NCBI GenBank assembly: GCA_023460795.1
Contig: JAEWPC010000011.1
Coordinates: forward strand, 1-64,000
Direction: 5' to 3'
Length of the DNA: 64,000 nucleotides
Source: Bacillota bacterium
GTDB taxonomy: Bacteria; Bacillota; Bacilli; Paenibacillales; Paenibacillaceae
Of the stretch, positions 33,938-42,412 are shown piece by piece (position 1 is the first letter of the stretch; each line of letters starts with the position of its first letter). Made by a program: the position numbers and the translations under genes. The notes under the pieces are model-generated. The model saw only the letters and a program-made list of their open reading frames with translations, had not been told where the DNA came from and made no database searches.

Positions 33938-35890
33938 TTATACTTTGCTCGTCATTAAGCTGACGTAAGTATCTAATTGTTCTTGCGGTAAATTAGAAGC
34001 AATGGTTGCCAAGCAGTGTTTAATAAATTGAGTGTCCCCCATTGAAGATCGAATAGGGTGATCCCAGTTAATATAGATTTTTCGGGTAACAGGATTTACT
34101 TGACAAAACATTTTCACATTTTTCTTATTGCCATGCTTCAATTCAATATCAAAATTTTGTCTGCCGATATTAATGTTTCGCTTCCATATATTCGCTTTTT
34201 TATCTAGAAACAATTGCTTAGTTTCGTAATTAACTTTATACCCATTCTCCGCATCTTCTAAGTCCTCCTCTTCATAAACGGAGAAAGAGGAAAGCTTACC
34301 TTCTGCTTTCGGCAGCACAGCAGGACTAAGTTTTAAGTCACTCATATCAGTAGAGTTATAAAACGCATCTTCAATTTCAGGATTGTCCATAGCTAAATTA
34401 GCAATAACCTGACTTGCTTCCAAGATTGTATCTCGGTAAGATTGATACTTCTTGAGAAAATTCGTTAAGCTTGAATTAATCTCACTTCTGGAAATAATTC
34501 CGTTTATAACTTCTTTGACAATTCCAGCAGCACGGTCTGAATATTCACCAACTAATTGTTTTTTCATCAAGTTGTAAGTTTTACTCTCTTTATAGAACCC
34601 ATCCCTGCCTGGATTAATATCTTGAACTGCATCTATTCCTCTGAATATATTGATCTCACCTGATATTTGTGTCAAAGCCATTTTCAACGGACCCGATAGA
34701 ATTTGGTCTAATCCAAAAAATGTTGGCTCCCCAACAGCGACTCCTTTTACTCGTACTAAGATACCTCTTAGTTCTGCTGGTAATATAAGAGAAGATTGAC
34801 CTACTAAAAAACCTCTACCAAATACTTCTCCGTTATCGTCGCGAAGGTCGAACTGTTTAAGAATATCCTTATCTTCATCCATACTAAGCTTCAATGCGGG
34901 TTTTATTATTCGTCTCTTAAGTTCTCTCGGGTTCTGATCACTTCCCATCAAAATAATTTTTATATTATTATGATCAATTTCATTGCGAATATATTCTTGC
35001 ATCTCAGCTGGCAAATTCTCATCGCAGTTAGCATGAACTGGGATAATCCTACTCAAGTGCCATTCAAACTGTTCTAACCCGCTTTGACTTCCTATGTTCC
35101 GGGCGCCTTTCTTACCTTCGTCTTTCAAATCATTTCTAACAAATTCTTTGATATTATTAAGTCTTATTTGAGTATACGATTCATATTTTTTTTGATCTGA
35201 TACAGTATCAATTCTTATCTCACAGAAAGATTCTATTTGCTCAAGACTCTTGCTTGTTTCTAATGAAAATAAAGCATCAAAATTTATTTTCGCTGTAAGT
35301 TCAAAATTGGAGGCATCATACTCATACCAAACCTCACATTGATGATATACTGGTTCATGGAAATTTAGAGTTAGCCTTTCTCTATCTACCGGCAACTCAA
35401 TACCTTGTTCATCAGTTACTCCGATTATATCGATGCAGCCTAACACCGCCTCATCCTCATGTCCATGCATGAACAAGCTCTCTAGATTTACGTTTAACTC
35501 ACCATTGGGATCTATAATGATTTTGTCTGAATACACAGCGTTCTTCTTAGTCGTTAGTTCGATCATTTCACAATAACGAGCTGGGGCAAGAAATCCAATT
35601 CCTTTCCCCCCTATCCTTGGACGCCCTTTAATTGGAGTTACTTCATCTTTTCGATGACTTTTCCCAATACGTATATAGTCGCGCACAAATTCAATCGGCC
35701 CCATACCGATTCCATCATCTTTAATAGTCAAAGACTCAAAATCAGGTCCAAATTCAAGTGTAACCGTTTCTGCATCTGCATCGTAAGAATTTGAAATTAT
35801 TTCTTTTACTGCTTTCACAAATGGTTGATACACACCTGATAATTCTCTTAAAACAGCAGGGCTGATTCCACCAAATCTTAATGCCTTCAT
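33938..35890 (-). CDS. GHKL (MORC/Hsp90-like) ATPase of operon B
   Basis: 650 residues, GGAGGAATAAC before the ATG. N-terminal GHKL motifs: 'VKEIISNSYDADA' (Glu30, Asn34, Asp37), 'IKDDGIGMG' (Asp59, Gly60, Gly62) and 'GRPRIGGKGIGFLA' (89-102). The rest is an S5-like domain and a long helical C-terminal half without an identified enzyme motif. There is no kinase dimerisation helix. Related GHKL ATPases accompany restriction and modification genes. It lies in the middle of five tightly packed genes (1 bp after the preceding gene, 13 bp before the next), so it is almost certainly a subunit of the same system. Confidence 0.78.
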   Translation of the reverse strand: MKALRFGGISPAVLRELSGVYQPFVKAVKEIISNSYDADAETVTLEFGPDFESLTIKDDGIGMGPIEFVRDYIRIGKSHRKDEVTPIKGRPRIGGKGIGFLAPARYCEMIELTTKKNAVYSDKIIIDPNGELNVNLESLFMHGHEDEAVLGCIDIIGVTDEQGIELPVDRERLTLNFHEPVYHQCEVWYEYDASNFELTAKINFDALFSLETSKSLEQIESFCEIRIDTVSDQKKYESYTQIRLNNIKEFVRNDLKDEGKKGARNIGSQSGLEQFEWHLSRIIPVHANCDENLPAEMQEYIRNEIDHNNIKIILMGSDQNPRELKRRIIKPALKLSMDEDKDILKQFDLRDDNGEVFGRGFLVGQSSLILPAELRGILVRVKGVAVGEPTFFGLDQILSGPLKMALTQISGEINIFRGIDAVQDINPGRDGFYKESKTYNLMKKQLVGEYSDRAAGIVKEVINGIISRSEINSSLTNFLKKYQSYRDTILEASQVIANLAMDNPEIEDAFYNSTDMSDLKLSPAVLPKAEGKLSSFSVYEEEDLEDAENGYKVNYETKQLFLDKKANIWKRNINIGRQNFDIELKHGNKKNVKMFCQVNPVTRKIYINWDHPIRSSMGDTQFIKHCLATIASNLPQEQLDTYVSLMTSKV

Positions 35891-35891
35891 G

Positions 35892-36836
35892 TTATTCCTC
35901 CATTGTACCGATGACTAAGCTTCCGTAATCTTCGTTCTCTAGCTCATACATTAACAAATTCTTCTTTTTTATTTGTGATAAATACAGCAAGGATGAATGT
36001 GAATTCAAGTAGGATTGAATAGTATTTGTTGCTCTGTTTGCTACTTTAAGTGCATTGGTGTCATCTATCCATGCGACGGCAGATTCGCCCACGAGACAAT
36101 CAGCAACCGTAGAATTTTCAAACGAATATTCATTGCACAAATCAAAATCCCCTAATACTCGCCGGGTTGTTGAACGGATCTGAGCCAAATCAATCTCGTC
36201 AATTTCCTGCCCCGTTCTTTTGTTCAGAATAACTAACTTGTTCTGCGGCATGAAAAAAAACAACTGCTCTCCGATTACCCCATGAAAATAATTCCCGAAA
36301 TATCCTTGGTGTTCCCACAAAGAGGCTCCTTCTTTAACCACGCAAGCCAAAACATCATTTTTTTGAACCAGTGACAGATGTTCATCTACAGGCCAACGGT
36401 AATTTATCGTTTGTCTATGAACTGAAAAATGACCATTATTCAAATCAATTTTCTTGCTACCCAAGATATACAAGTCACCTGAATAATCGGTTATTGTAGG
36501 AAGTTTATATTTTTCAATTAAAGTAGCTTCACTTAACTCCCAACGAAAACTCATGCAACTAACATCAAATGAACCAATACGATCAACTTTCAAATGAGAT
36601 CGTGCATCAGAAACTCGCGCTAAGAAAATAACACTATCTCGCCAACCAAGAATGCAGTTATATATTGTTTGAAAAGCCACTGTTTCGCCGCTATCAATTT
36701 TTATCCTCTCGATCACGCGGCGGTTAGTGTGTTCATTTCGGCGGCAAACCACTACATATTGTTCCAGCAGAATAGCCCATCTAGTTACATCCCAATACTT
36801 CGGGAACTCCCCTCTCCAAACTCGTTTAAATTTCAT
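35892..36836 (-). CDS. unrecognised protein of operon B, beta-rich
   Basis: 314 residues. The start codon overlaps the stop of the DGQHR gene (ATGA), indicating translational coupling. The sequence is rich in Trp/Tyr and short hydrophobic strands spaced by turns ('WAILLEQYVVVCRR', 'GWRDSVIFLARV', 'GDLYILGSKKI', 'NKLVILNKRTGQEI', 'ESAVAWIDDTNAL'). This looks like a PQQ- or WD-type beta-propeller with about six blades. No catalytic motif or family is recognised. As the second gene of a five-gene unit it is probably a scaffold or recognition subunit, though this is inference from position. Confidence 0.6.
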   Translation of the reverse strand: MKFKRVWRGEFPKYWDVTRWAILLEQYVVVCRRNEHTNRRVIERIKIDSGETVAFQTIYNCILGWRDSVIFLARVSDARSHLKVDRIGSFDVSCMSFRWELSEATLIEKYKLPTITDYSGDLYILGSKKIDLNNGHFSVHRQTINYRWPVDEHLSLVQKNDVLACVVKEGASLWEHQGYFGNYFHGVIGEQLFFFMPQNKLVILNKRTGQEIDEIDLAQIRSTTRRVLGDFDLCNEYSFENSTVADCLVGESAVAWIDDTNALKVANRATNTIQSYLNSHSSLLYLSQIKKKNLLMYELENEDYGSLVIGTMEE

Positions 36837-37822
36837 GAGTTGGCTCCAACTTTAGAGAATATAATTTCATCTAATTTATTCTTAACTACATCGGCACCTT
36901 TTCTTCCAGAGATACCATTAAATTCTCCATTATTCATCCAATTAATATGGCTAGCACGAGATAATAAAGACTTTAACTTAACCAAATCTAGTTTTTTAGC
37001 ATTACGGTCAAGGCATTCAACAATTAAGAAACCGCCTAATTTGCTCAACGCAAGGGTTCCCATCGTTTTTTTAATTAGTGAATTTTTAGTAGCTTGCCAC
37101 GCTTCTGGCCACACCTCAGATACAATACTCCAGTAGCCCGTAGCAATTTCATACTTCTGGTTGAAATCCAGTGCTTTAATTTCACCTGATTGGAACAGTT
37201 CAATTAAAGAACCTCTCAGGGAATCTAAGCTTACTGCCCGTTTAGCGCCCCGTACACCGTTTAGATTCACTTTTTGATACCACGGGCTGCCAACTTCCGA
37301 TTCCAACTTAACAACTAGTTGTGATAACTCATCATTTTTACGATCATTAAACCAGACATGGCTCATATTGACTTTCTTTTGTTCTCTATTAATTGTGATG
37401 AACAATTCCTGTTCTGCATCCAAGTCGAGATTTTGAAATAGCATAAATGGAATCGGTAAGTTCGTATACTTGCAATCCATCAGACCAAGAACACGGTGTT
37501 GTCCGTCAATAATGGACAGGCACGACTTCACAGGCAAGTGGAGTCTTCCATATCCAGAATCGTTATGTGGAATGAAAGAACAGTCGTCCCGTGCATTCAA
37601 GAGAATAGGTGTAACAAATCCTGTAGGCTTTTCACTAACATATTTTGTAAAGGCCTTCGCTCGTTTCACGTCTGCGGGACGTTGGTATCCGATTCTGCCT
37701 TCTTGAGGTGGAAAATGGTCAGAAAATGTGAGTTGCCGTGCCTGCTCTTTAGTTAAATACCCTATAAATATGGTTTGATCCTTTTGAACATTTTTAACGA
37801 CATCGATAAGAACCTCTTTCAT
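36833..37822 (-). CDS. DGQHR-domain (DndB-like) protein, first gene of operon B
   Basis: 329 residues. It contains the signature 'SIIDGQHRVLGL' (103-114, DGQHR at 106-110), preceded by 'GYQRPADVKRAKAFTKYV' and followed by 'ITINREQKKVN', which is the usual order in the DGQHR/DndB family. DndB has been linked to control of phosphorothioate DNA modification, and relatives occur in the Dpd deazaguanine system, but neither DndA/C/D/E nor Dpd genes are present here. Direct GTAAC repeats lie just upstream and may be an operator. It probably recognises DNA or regulates the operon. Confidence 0.83.
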   Translation of the reverse strand: MKEVLIDVVKNVQKDQTIFIGYLTKEQARQLTFSDHFPPQEGRIGYQRPADVKRAKAFTKYVSEKPTGFVTPILLNARDDCSFIPHNDSGYGRLHLPVKSCLSIIDGQHRVLGLMDCKYTNLPIPFMLFQNLDLDAEQELFITINREQKKVNMSHVWFNDRKNDELSQLVVKLESEVGSPWYQKVNLNGVRGAKRAVSLDSLRGSLIELFQSGEIKALDFNQKYEIATGYWSIVSEVWPEAWQATKNSLIKKTMGTLALSKLGGFLIVECLDRNAKKLDLVKLKSLLSRASHINWMNNGEFNGISGRKGADVVKNKLDEIIFSKVGANS

Positions 37823-37855
37823 CCGATCTGCTCACCGTCTTTCACTTTTAGTACG

Positions 37856-37899
37856 GTAACGAATAGAACAGTAACTTATGTAACTGCGACATTAGTAAC
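37856..37899. promoter_or_regulatory. four GTAAC direct repeats upstream of operon B
   Basis: GTAAC occurs at 37856, 37871, 37880 and 37895, in the pattern 15-9-15 bp, equivalent to two copies of a 24-bp unit GTAAC-N10-GTAAC. The array lies 34-77 bp upstream of the first start codon, where promoter and operator sequences are expected. The rest of 37823-38087 is AT-rich with no gene seen. Confidence 0.5.
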
Positions 37900-38084
37900 T
37901 GCAAAAAAAATATCGCAACAATATGTCGATTTTACCGTCACGTTTAGTTTATACGCTTTTTTGGGTCATCTACTTCCCATTTTAGTGCAGAACAATGCCT
38001 TTGTTATTGGTAAATTCGACAAACTATTGTCTTATCCTTCTCGATCATTACAAAAATCAACAAACCAAGTAATGATATTAAGTC

Positions 38085-38119
38085 AAATAAAAACCTCGAA
38101 AGGGACTCCCTTCGAGGTT
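38085..38119 (-). terminator. terminator of the NlpC/P60 gene
   Basis: AACCTCGAA...TTCGAGGTT (38092-38119) forms a stem with further pairing inside and is followed on the minus strand by TTTTTATTTG, about 70 bp after the NlpC gene stop. Confidence 0.7.
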
Positions 38120-38189
38120 CACCGATACTTTCATGCAAGTTAATATTACAATCTTGTCTACTTCTGTGCAATCTATTTATTGCTGTACC

Positions 38190-40199
38190 TCACACTTGAA
38201 CCCAAGGTCTTCCAAACAACACTTGCTTATCCGAATCAAACAAATTCCGATACACCACCTGCCCCCGACTTGACGAAGCATCCACCACTTTGCCATTCCC
38301 CGCATAAATTCCAACGTGAGTAATATCCATGAATCTACCATTACGCTCGTAACTCCAAAACACAAGATCGCCAGGAACCAGGTCTGCCGCGCTTACTGTC
38401 AGGCCATTTTCTACGCAAAATCTTGCTTGTTCCGCTGCAGTCCGCGGCAGGTTAATGCGTAGCTGTCGATAAACCCACTGAACGAGATAGCTACAATCTG
38501 TAAAGTCATCCTGTCCGGCCTTCGGCTGACTGTACGGATCGCCTAAACGAGTTAGCGCCAATTTGACGACCTCGCTGCCTATTTCTCCCTCGGGCAAATG
38601 CTGCCCAATATCCGCAAGCTGCCCCGGCGTCAAGCCAATATCCGTTTCTTTACCCAGCATCGCAAACATGAGTGGCCGAAACTCTCCAGACATCATTTCC
38701 TTCATGATGTCCATCTGTTCTTTTGTAAAGTGATAAGATTCAGCCTGTTGCTCCGCAGTTTTGCTCGAAACGGTAATATGCAAAATGTGTTCATAGCTGG
38801 TAGTCGTCTCTTCGCTGGTAGTCCCATCTTCATGCTCTACCGTAACGCTTTCCGTATGTTCGATCGTTTCGATACGGGATTCCAGTTGATTCATTTCCCA
38901 AAACACCGATTGGATGATCCCGATCCTTGTTGTATCAAGTGTTGCTACATCCATTCCGTTTTCTGAATCCATAACAGTCTTCACGGCAAAAACGGCTATA
39001 ATATCCATCCAATTATCTATTCGCGTGTTGTCCGCGCTACCGGGGTAATGAAACTCCACCCGGTCTACACGGCCAGCGGACTGCTGTATTTCTGCCAGTC
39101 GGTCGGCATACTCAATTTCCAGCTCTTGAACGATTCGGGAAAGCGGCTTTACATCGGCATCCGTGTTTTCACCGGAAACAAAGATGCTGAACGGAGAGGA
39201 AATGACAGCAGCTATAGCCATAACTATGCACAGCAATACAATAACGGTGCTACTAATCCCCAAAAGCGCGGCTACCCCTTTGACAAGCAAAGCGGCTGCT
39301 TTTATTACCATTTTAATGATCCGAAGATTTAATCGCGCTGCAACTTGTGCCCTTTGAATGGAGCGGCGGGCAGTCATCGCCATCTGTGCAGTCCGCTGTG
39401 CTGTACTGGCGCTATTCATTTTTCCTTCCGCTTGATAATCAGAGGGGCTTTTAGCCTGTCTTAGCCGTTGTCCCGTTTTTATAAATGGCGATAATGTCTT
39501 ATATCTCCTTTCTTTACGTTTGATCGTATGGCTTGCTTGCTTGGATATAGCGAAGGGGATTCGGGATGACGGTGGCCTGAAATGCCGCTTCCTCATGCTT
39601 ACGGACGTTAGCGCTTTTGGACGATTCACGCGTACATTTGCTGAATGAGATGCCGCGGCGGCAAATGCTCCTTTTTTCCCGGCCGGTTCTTGATCTCTAC
39701 CTTCCCGATTTAGAATTCGGTTGGTAAAGCTATTTTTGCGAAGAGGATGCAAAAGCCGGGCATTGACCCGGCTCCGTATAAAGCGTTGTTTTTTTGATTG
39801 ATGGTTAGCTGACAAGAGATATTTCCCATCTACCGGCTTGCGGAGATGCAACCTACGGGCAAGTCGCAATTGACGTGTACCTGAAGGCTTAGTAATTATA
39901 GCAGCGGGGTTCTGTATCGATACCGTATCCCCTTCTGACTTTGCCCGCCTTTTTTGAATGAGCCTTATCAATCTTTTGCTAGCAACCACGCTCATTCCAG
40001 TTTGAAAACGTACCGTTTTATCTATGGCCGATGCAGAATGGTGCTGCGCATATTCATTTGGAGATTGTGAAATCGTCTTGTCATTGTCTTTACGCTGTTT
40101 TGTGCGTGCACTCGAATGTTTTACACGATCCATCAAGTTTGGCAGTCTGTCCAAACGTTTAATGTCTTTCACAGCAGTCCTCGTTTTAATATCCTTCAT
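38190..40199 (-). CDS. conjugation-associated NlpC/P60 cell-wall hydrolase
   Basis: 669 residues. A long basic, low-complexity N-terminal region (about 1-290) is followed by one strong membrane helix (about 305-340). An extracellular linker comes next, then a C-terminal NlpC/P60 peptidase (about 540-669) with the catalytic Cys in 'FTDCSYLVQWVY', His in 'ITHVGIYAGNG' and 'PGDLVFW' between. Such membrane-anchored hydrolases open peptidoglycan for the transfer channel of Gram-positive ICEs and normally follow the VirB4 gene. Here VirB4 is about 19 kb away. The start has GGGAGTGG upstream. Confidence 0.87.
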   Translation of the reverse strand: MKDIKTRTAVKDIKRLDRLPNLMDRVKHSSARTKQRKDNDKTISQSPNEYAQHHSASAIDKTVRFQTGMSVVASKRLIRLIQKRRAKSEGDTVSIQNPAAIITKPSGTRQLRLARRLHLRKPVDGKYLLSANHQSKKQRFIRSRVNARLLHPLRKNSFTNRILNREGRDQEPAGKKGAFAAAASHSANVRVNRPKALTSVSMRKRHFRPPSSRIPFAISKQASHTIKRKERRYKTLSPFIKTGQRLRQAKSPSDYQAEGKMNSASTAQRTAQMAMTARRSIQRAQVAARLNLRIIKMVIKAAALLVKGVAALLGISSTVIVLLCIVMAIAAVISSPFSIFVSGENTDADVKPLSRIVQELEIEYADRLAEIQQSAGRVDRVEFHYPGSADNTRIDNWMDIIAVFAVKTVMDSENGMDVATLDTTRIGIIQSVFWEMNQLESRIETIEHTESVTVEHEDGTTSEETTTSYEHILHITVSSKTAEQQAESYHFTKEQMDIMKEMMSGEFRPLMFAMLGKETDIGLTPGQLADIGQHLPEGEIGSEVVKLALTRLGDPYSQPKAGQDDFTDCSYLVQWVYRQLRINLPRTAAEQARFCVENGLTVSAADLVPGDLVFWSYERNGRFMDITHVGIYAGNGKVVDASSSRGQVVYRNLFDSDKQVLFGRPWVQV

Positions 40200-40227
40200 C
40201 TATTCCACTCCCTTAGCTGGTTACCAT

Positions 40228-40635
40228 TCAGCGAACTTGTTCGTTTAGCCGCTTGAAAATCTTCTCCTGGCTTCGGCAATAATCCGGATAACGAAGTTGA
40301 ATTGCTTCAAGAAAATAGGGAGCGTAGCTGCAATCGAATAATTCATGGGGAGTAGAGTGGCGTTCCCCACCTTTTTACGTCCAGCCATTCCACAGATTAA
40401 AAGCAAGCCTGCACACTCGGATAGAACTACCGGTTTGCCATGAGGCTGCGAGGCCACCGGGTTTAATGCCCCCATTAGAAAAATCAAACAAATCGCGGAT
40501 ATGACTCCGAGTATCGCGGGAAATACCTAATGTGTAGAAAAGTGCCCGATGATAGCCGTCGTTACATTTCCTTTCATCCAGCATCTGATAGTAGAAACTT
40601 TCGTGTTCAGCATCTCGAAATCGAATCGGAATCAT
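40228..40635 (-). pseudogene. DUF6075-like ICE gene with an in-frame stop
   Basis: The frame from the ATG at 40635 reads 'MIPIRFRDAEHESFYYQMLD', 'GYHRALFYTLGISRDTRSHI' and 'WQTGSSIRVCRLAFNLWNGW', which resembles the DUF6075 family common on Firmicutes ICEs. A TAA at 40375-40377 interrupts codon 87. Beyond it the same frame stays open for 48 more codons ('HELFDCSYAPYFLEAIQLR', 'CRSQEKIFKRL') to the stop at 40228, with protein-like content. The gene therefore seems to have been broken by one nonsense change, unless the TAA is a sequence error. The family's function is unknown. Confidence 0.65.
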
Positions 40636-40754
40636 TGTTACTTGCCCCTCTCATGGAAAATGAGCGGCTGGTTATAACCAGCCGCCGCCTACATAAAGCT
40701 CTTTACCTATCTGTTCATTTTGGCAAGCAAATCGGACCCTTTGACCCACCGCAA

Positions 40755-41174
40755 TCACATTTTTTTGAGAAACTGCGCCATTTGTTTTAAGCCGCGTTCA
40801 ATAGATTTTCGTACTGCACGTTCATCAACTTGTTCAGCTTGAGCAATCGCTAATTTGCTCATGCCTAAGAAGAAGTGAGCATAAATTCGTCTGAACGATT
40901 TTTCCGGCAATCGACACAAAGCCGCATAAAGCTGCTCATTTGAAAGCTTACGCTCGTAATATTCCTCCGGGGAAATCGAAAGGAAAAGAATATCTTGTTC
41001 TATACCGTCGTTCCGATCAAGCGAGTAATAAGCGCGATAACGATAGGTGCGCAATTTGTATGCACTTTCGTTTAAGTCGAAACGGCGGATTTCTTGCGCC
41101 ACTTCATCATCAACTTCGACCCATACATCCGTCTTGAAAAAAGGATACATCTCGCGTAAATTAATCCTTTTCAT
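40755..41174 (-). CDS. sigma-70 region-4-like ICE regulator
   Basis: 139 residues from the ATG at 41174 (GGAGGGACGAAT upstream). The N-terminus 'REMYPFF.TDVWVEV..EV' and C-terminal helix-turn-helix ('LYAALCRLPEKSFRRIYAHF', 'MSKLAIAQAEQVDERAVRKS') match the sigma-factor-like proteins of Tn916/Tn1549-type elements. Region 2 is reduced, so it may be a specialised sigma or an activator of conjugation genes. It follows a long leader with several terminator-like structures, suggesting control by attenuation. Confidence 0.75.
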   Translation of the reverse strand: MKRINLREMYPFFKTDVWVEVDDEVAQEIRRFDLNESAYKLRTYRYRAYYSLDRNDGIEQDILFLSISPEEYYERKLSNEQLYAALCRLPEKSFRRIYAHFFLGMSKLAIAQAEQVDERAVRKSIERGLKQMAQFLKKM

Positions 41175-41272
41175 ATTCGTCCCTCCATTTTGGTTTGTGG
41201 GCAAACCAAAATAGAGGGAGGAGAGCGACAGCCAACGCTCCCTTTGAGGTATTTGTGAAAAAACACCAGAAA

Positions 41273-41324
41273 ACAAAAAAGGCTTTGCCACAGAGCATAC
41301 CCACGCTCCATCACGGCAAAGCCT
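41273..41324 (-). terminator. strong terminator in the sigma-like gene leader
   Basis: AGGCTTTGCC and its exact complement (41280-41324, loop with further pairing) followed on the minus strand by TTTTTTGTTTTC, about 100 bp before the sigma-like gene. Confidence 0.75.
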
Positions 41325-41478
41325 AAACGTAATCGTATGAATAACCGCAAAACAGACGTATTACAAGATCGCAGCTTGACATTACGGCAACTAGGGGCGC
41401 ATAACTATCAGCTCCATCCTCACATGGCAACACCGTGAGAAAAGAATAGCCATTGTTTATGCGGGTGCTGTCATCCAT
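41323..41478 (-). CDS. possible small Cys-containing leader protein
   Basis: 51 codons from an ATG at 41478 to a stop that overlaps the following terminator. The sequence (MDDSTRINNGYSFLTVLPCE and onward, ending in a hydrophobic segment) has no recognised family and no good ribosome site. It may be a leader peptide in an attenuated transcript or not translated. Confidence 0.3.
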   Translation of the reverse strand: MDDSTRINNGYSFLTVLPCEDGADSYAPLVAVMSSCDLVIRLFCGYSYDYV

Positions 41479-41482
41479 AATG

Positions 41483-41532
41483 AAAAAAGAGCGCCTCGTA
41501 ACTCTTCCTGATCGGGAAAAGAAACGGCGCTC
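41483..41532 (-). terminator. second terminator-like hairpin in the leader
   Basis: GAGCGCC...GGCGCTC (7 bp closing a 30-nt structured loop) followed on the minus strand by TTTTTTC. With the hairpin at 41280-41324 it makes two consecutive stop signals within one leader. The remainder of 41533-41820 holds no gene I can support. Confidence 0.5.
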
Positions 41533-41821
41533 GATGCCTGATTCTGAGAGAACGATATAGTGGAGACAACGGTCGATCCTGGTTAGCAGGATTCGTAATC
41601 TGCTCGCTCCTGTACAAAACAAAAACAGACTCTCCGAAACCGGATAGCCCGTCGCCTTTCGATAATATAAGAAAGGGTATTACTCAAAGCCTCCTTTCAA
41701 CTTTATCATAAAGAACGGCAACGTACTGTCCCTGTCTTATCCACGATACTATGTTATCATGAAGGGTATGCAAATGGGGCGCAACAATGGTGTATGTAGG
41801 GTTTAATTCCAATACTTGTTA

Positions 41822-41851
41822 AGTGCAAGTTCAGTGCAAGGAGAGTGCATC
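41822..41851. repeat. three AGTGCAAG direct repeats at 11-bp steps
   Basis: AGTGCAAG at 41822 and 41833 and AGTGCATC at 41844 are exactly one helical turn apart. This looks like a protein-binding iteron set, for a regulator or possibly a replication/transfer origin. No gene overlaps it. Confidence 0.5.
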
Positions 41852-41907
41852 AGCGGAGGCCCATGTATAGAGAGGTTGGGTTTATAATGTGCAGTTAATT
41901 CTGCTCA

Positions 41908-41939
41908 CCAAAAAAGATGCGCAGTAGCATCTTTTTTGG
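41908..41939. terminator. bidirectional terminator
   Basis: A perfect 13-bp stem CCAAAAAAGATGC/GCATCTTTTTTGG with a 6-nt loop, 11 bp after the stop at 41951. T tracts lie inside the stem on both strands. Confidence 0.8.
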
Positions 41940-41950
41940 AAACTGATCTT

Positions 41951-42412
41951 CTACTTTTCATCAAACGGATGATACTCCAATAGTGCTGTCCGACTTTTAA
42001 TTTTGCGATATATTTTCTGCAAAATTCGTTTCCGATGATAGAAATAAGCGCGGCGCGATAATCCCAACCGGTCTATAACAATGGAGAACGCCAATTGATC
42101 TTGATACCGCAATTGAACGAATCGCCTTTCCTCTGGGGCGAGAGCCGAGAAAGCATATTCGATCAACCCGATTCTGGATTGAAGAAACGGTATTTCATAC
42201 TCGGTGATTTCCAAACGGTGTATGACTGTGCGGAGCAACGTGTCATTAGGCTGGCCGCTGCCATAGATCGCCACTTCATGCAACGCTTTAGTCAACCCCG
42301 GAATGTGTGTAAGCTCTGTTTGTGCATATTCCAGCTGTGCTTTCCAGTCCGCATAAGCGACCAACCAATGCTCAACTTTTTCATACGGGGTTATCTGTTC
42401 AGCTAACAACAT
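41951..42412 (-). CDS. sigma-like/ArpU-RinA-type helix-turn-helix protein
   Basis: 153 residues, GGGGGAGCGG before ATG. The N-terminal two-thirds are helical. The C-terminal part reads 'ALAPEERRFVQLRYQDQLAF' and 'LGLSRRAYFYHRKRILQKIY', a sigma region-4-like helix-turn-helix of the kind in ArpU/RinA late-gene regulators of phages and ICEs. It probably controls element genes. The call rests on the HTH pattern only. Confidence 0.6.
   Translation of the reverse strand: MLLAEQITPYEKVEHWLVAYADWKAQLEYAQTELTHIPGLTKALHEVAIYGSGQPNDTLLRTVIHRLEITEYEIPFLQSRIGLIEYAFSALAPEERRFVQLRYQDQLAFSIVIDRLGLSRRAYFYHRKRILQKIYRKIKSRTALLEYHPFDEK

Noticed and set aside
25884..35890. The two GHKL proteins as sensor histidine kinases
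   Set aside because: Both have the N, G1 and G2 boxes but no phospho-accepting His helix, membrane segment or partner receiver. Hsp90/MORC-like ATPases fit better.
36833..37822. Dnd phosphorothioation or Dpd deazaguanine system
   Set aside because: Only the DGQHR protein is shared. No DndA, DndC, DndD, DndE, DpdA or queuosine-pathway genes are present in the operon.
40245..40487. 80-codon minus frame overlapping the DUF6075-like gene
   Set aside because: It is a different frame from the protein-like reading, which continues through the TAA to 40228. Its own sequence has no recognisable family.
41822..41851. CRISPR-like array
   Set aside because: The repeats are 8 bp with 3-bp spacing, far too short, and no cas genes are in the window.
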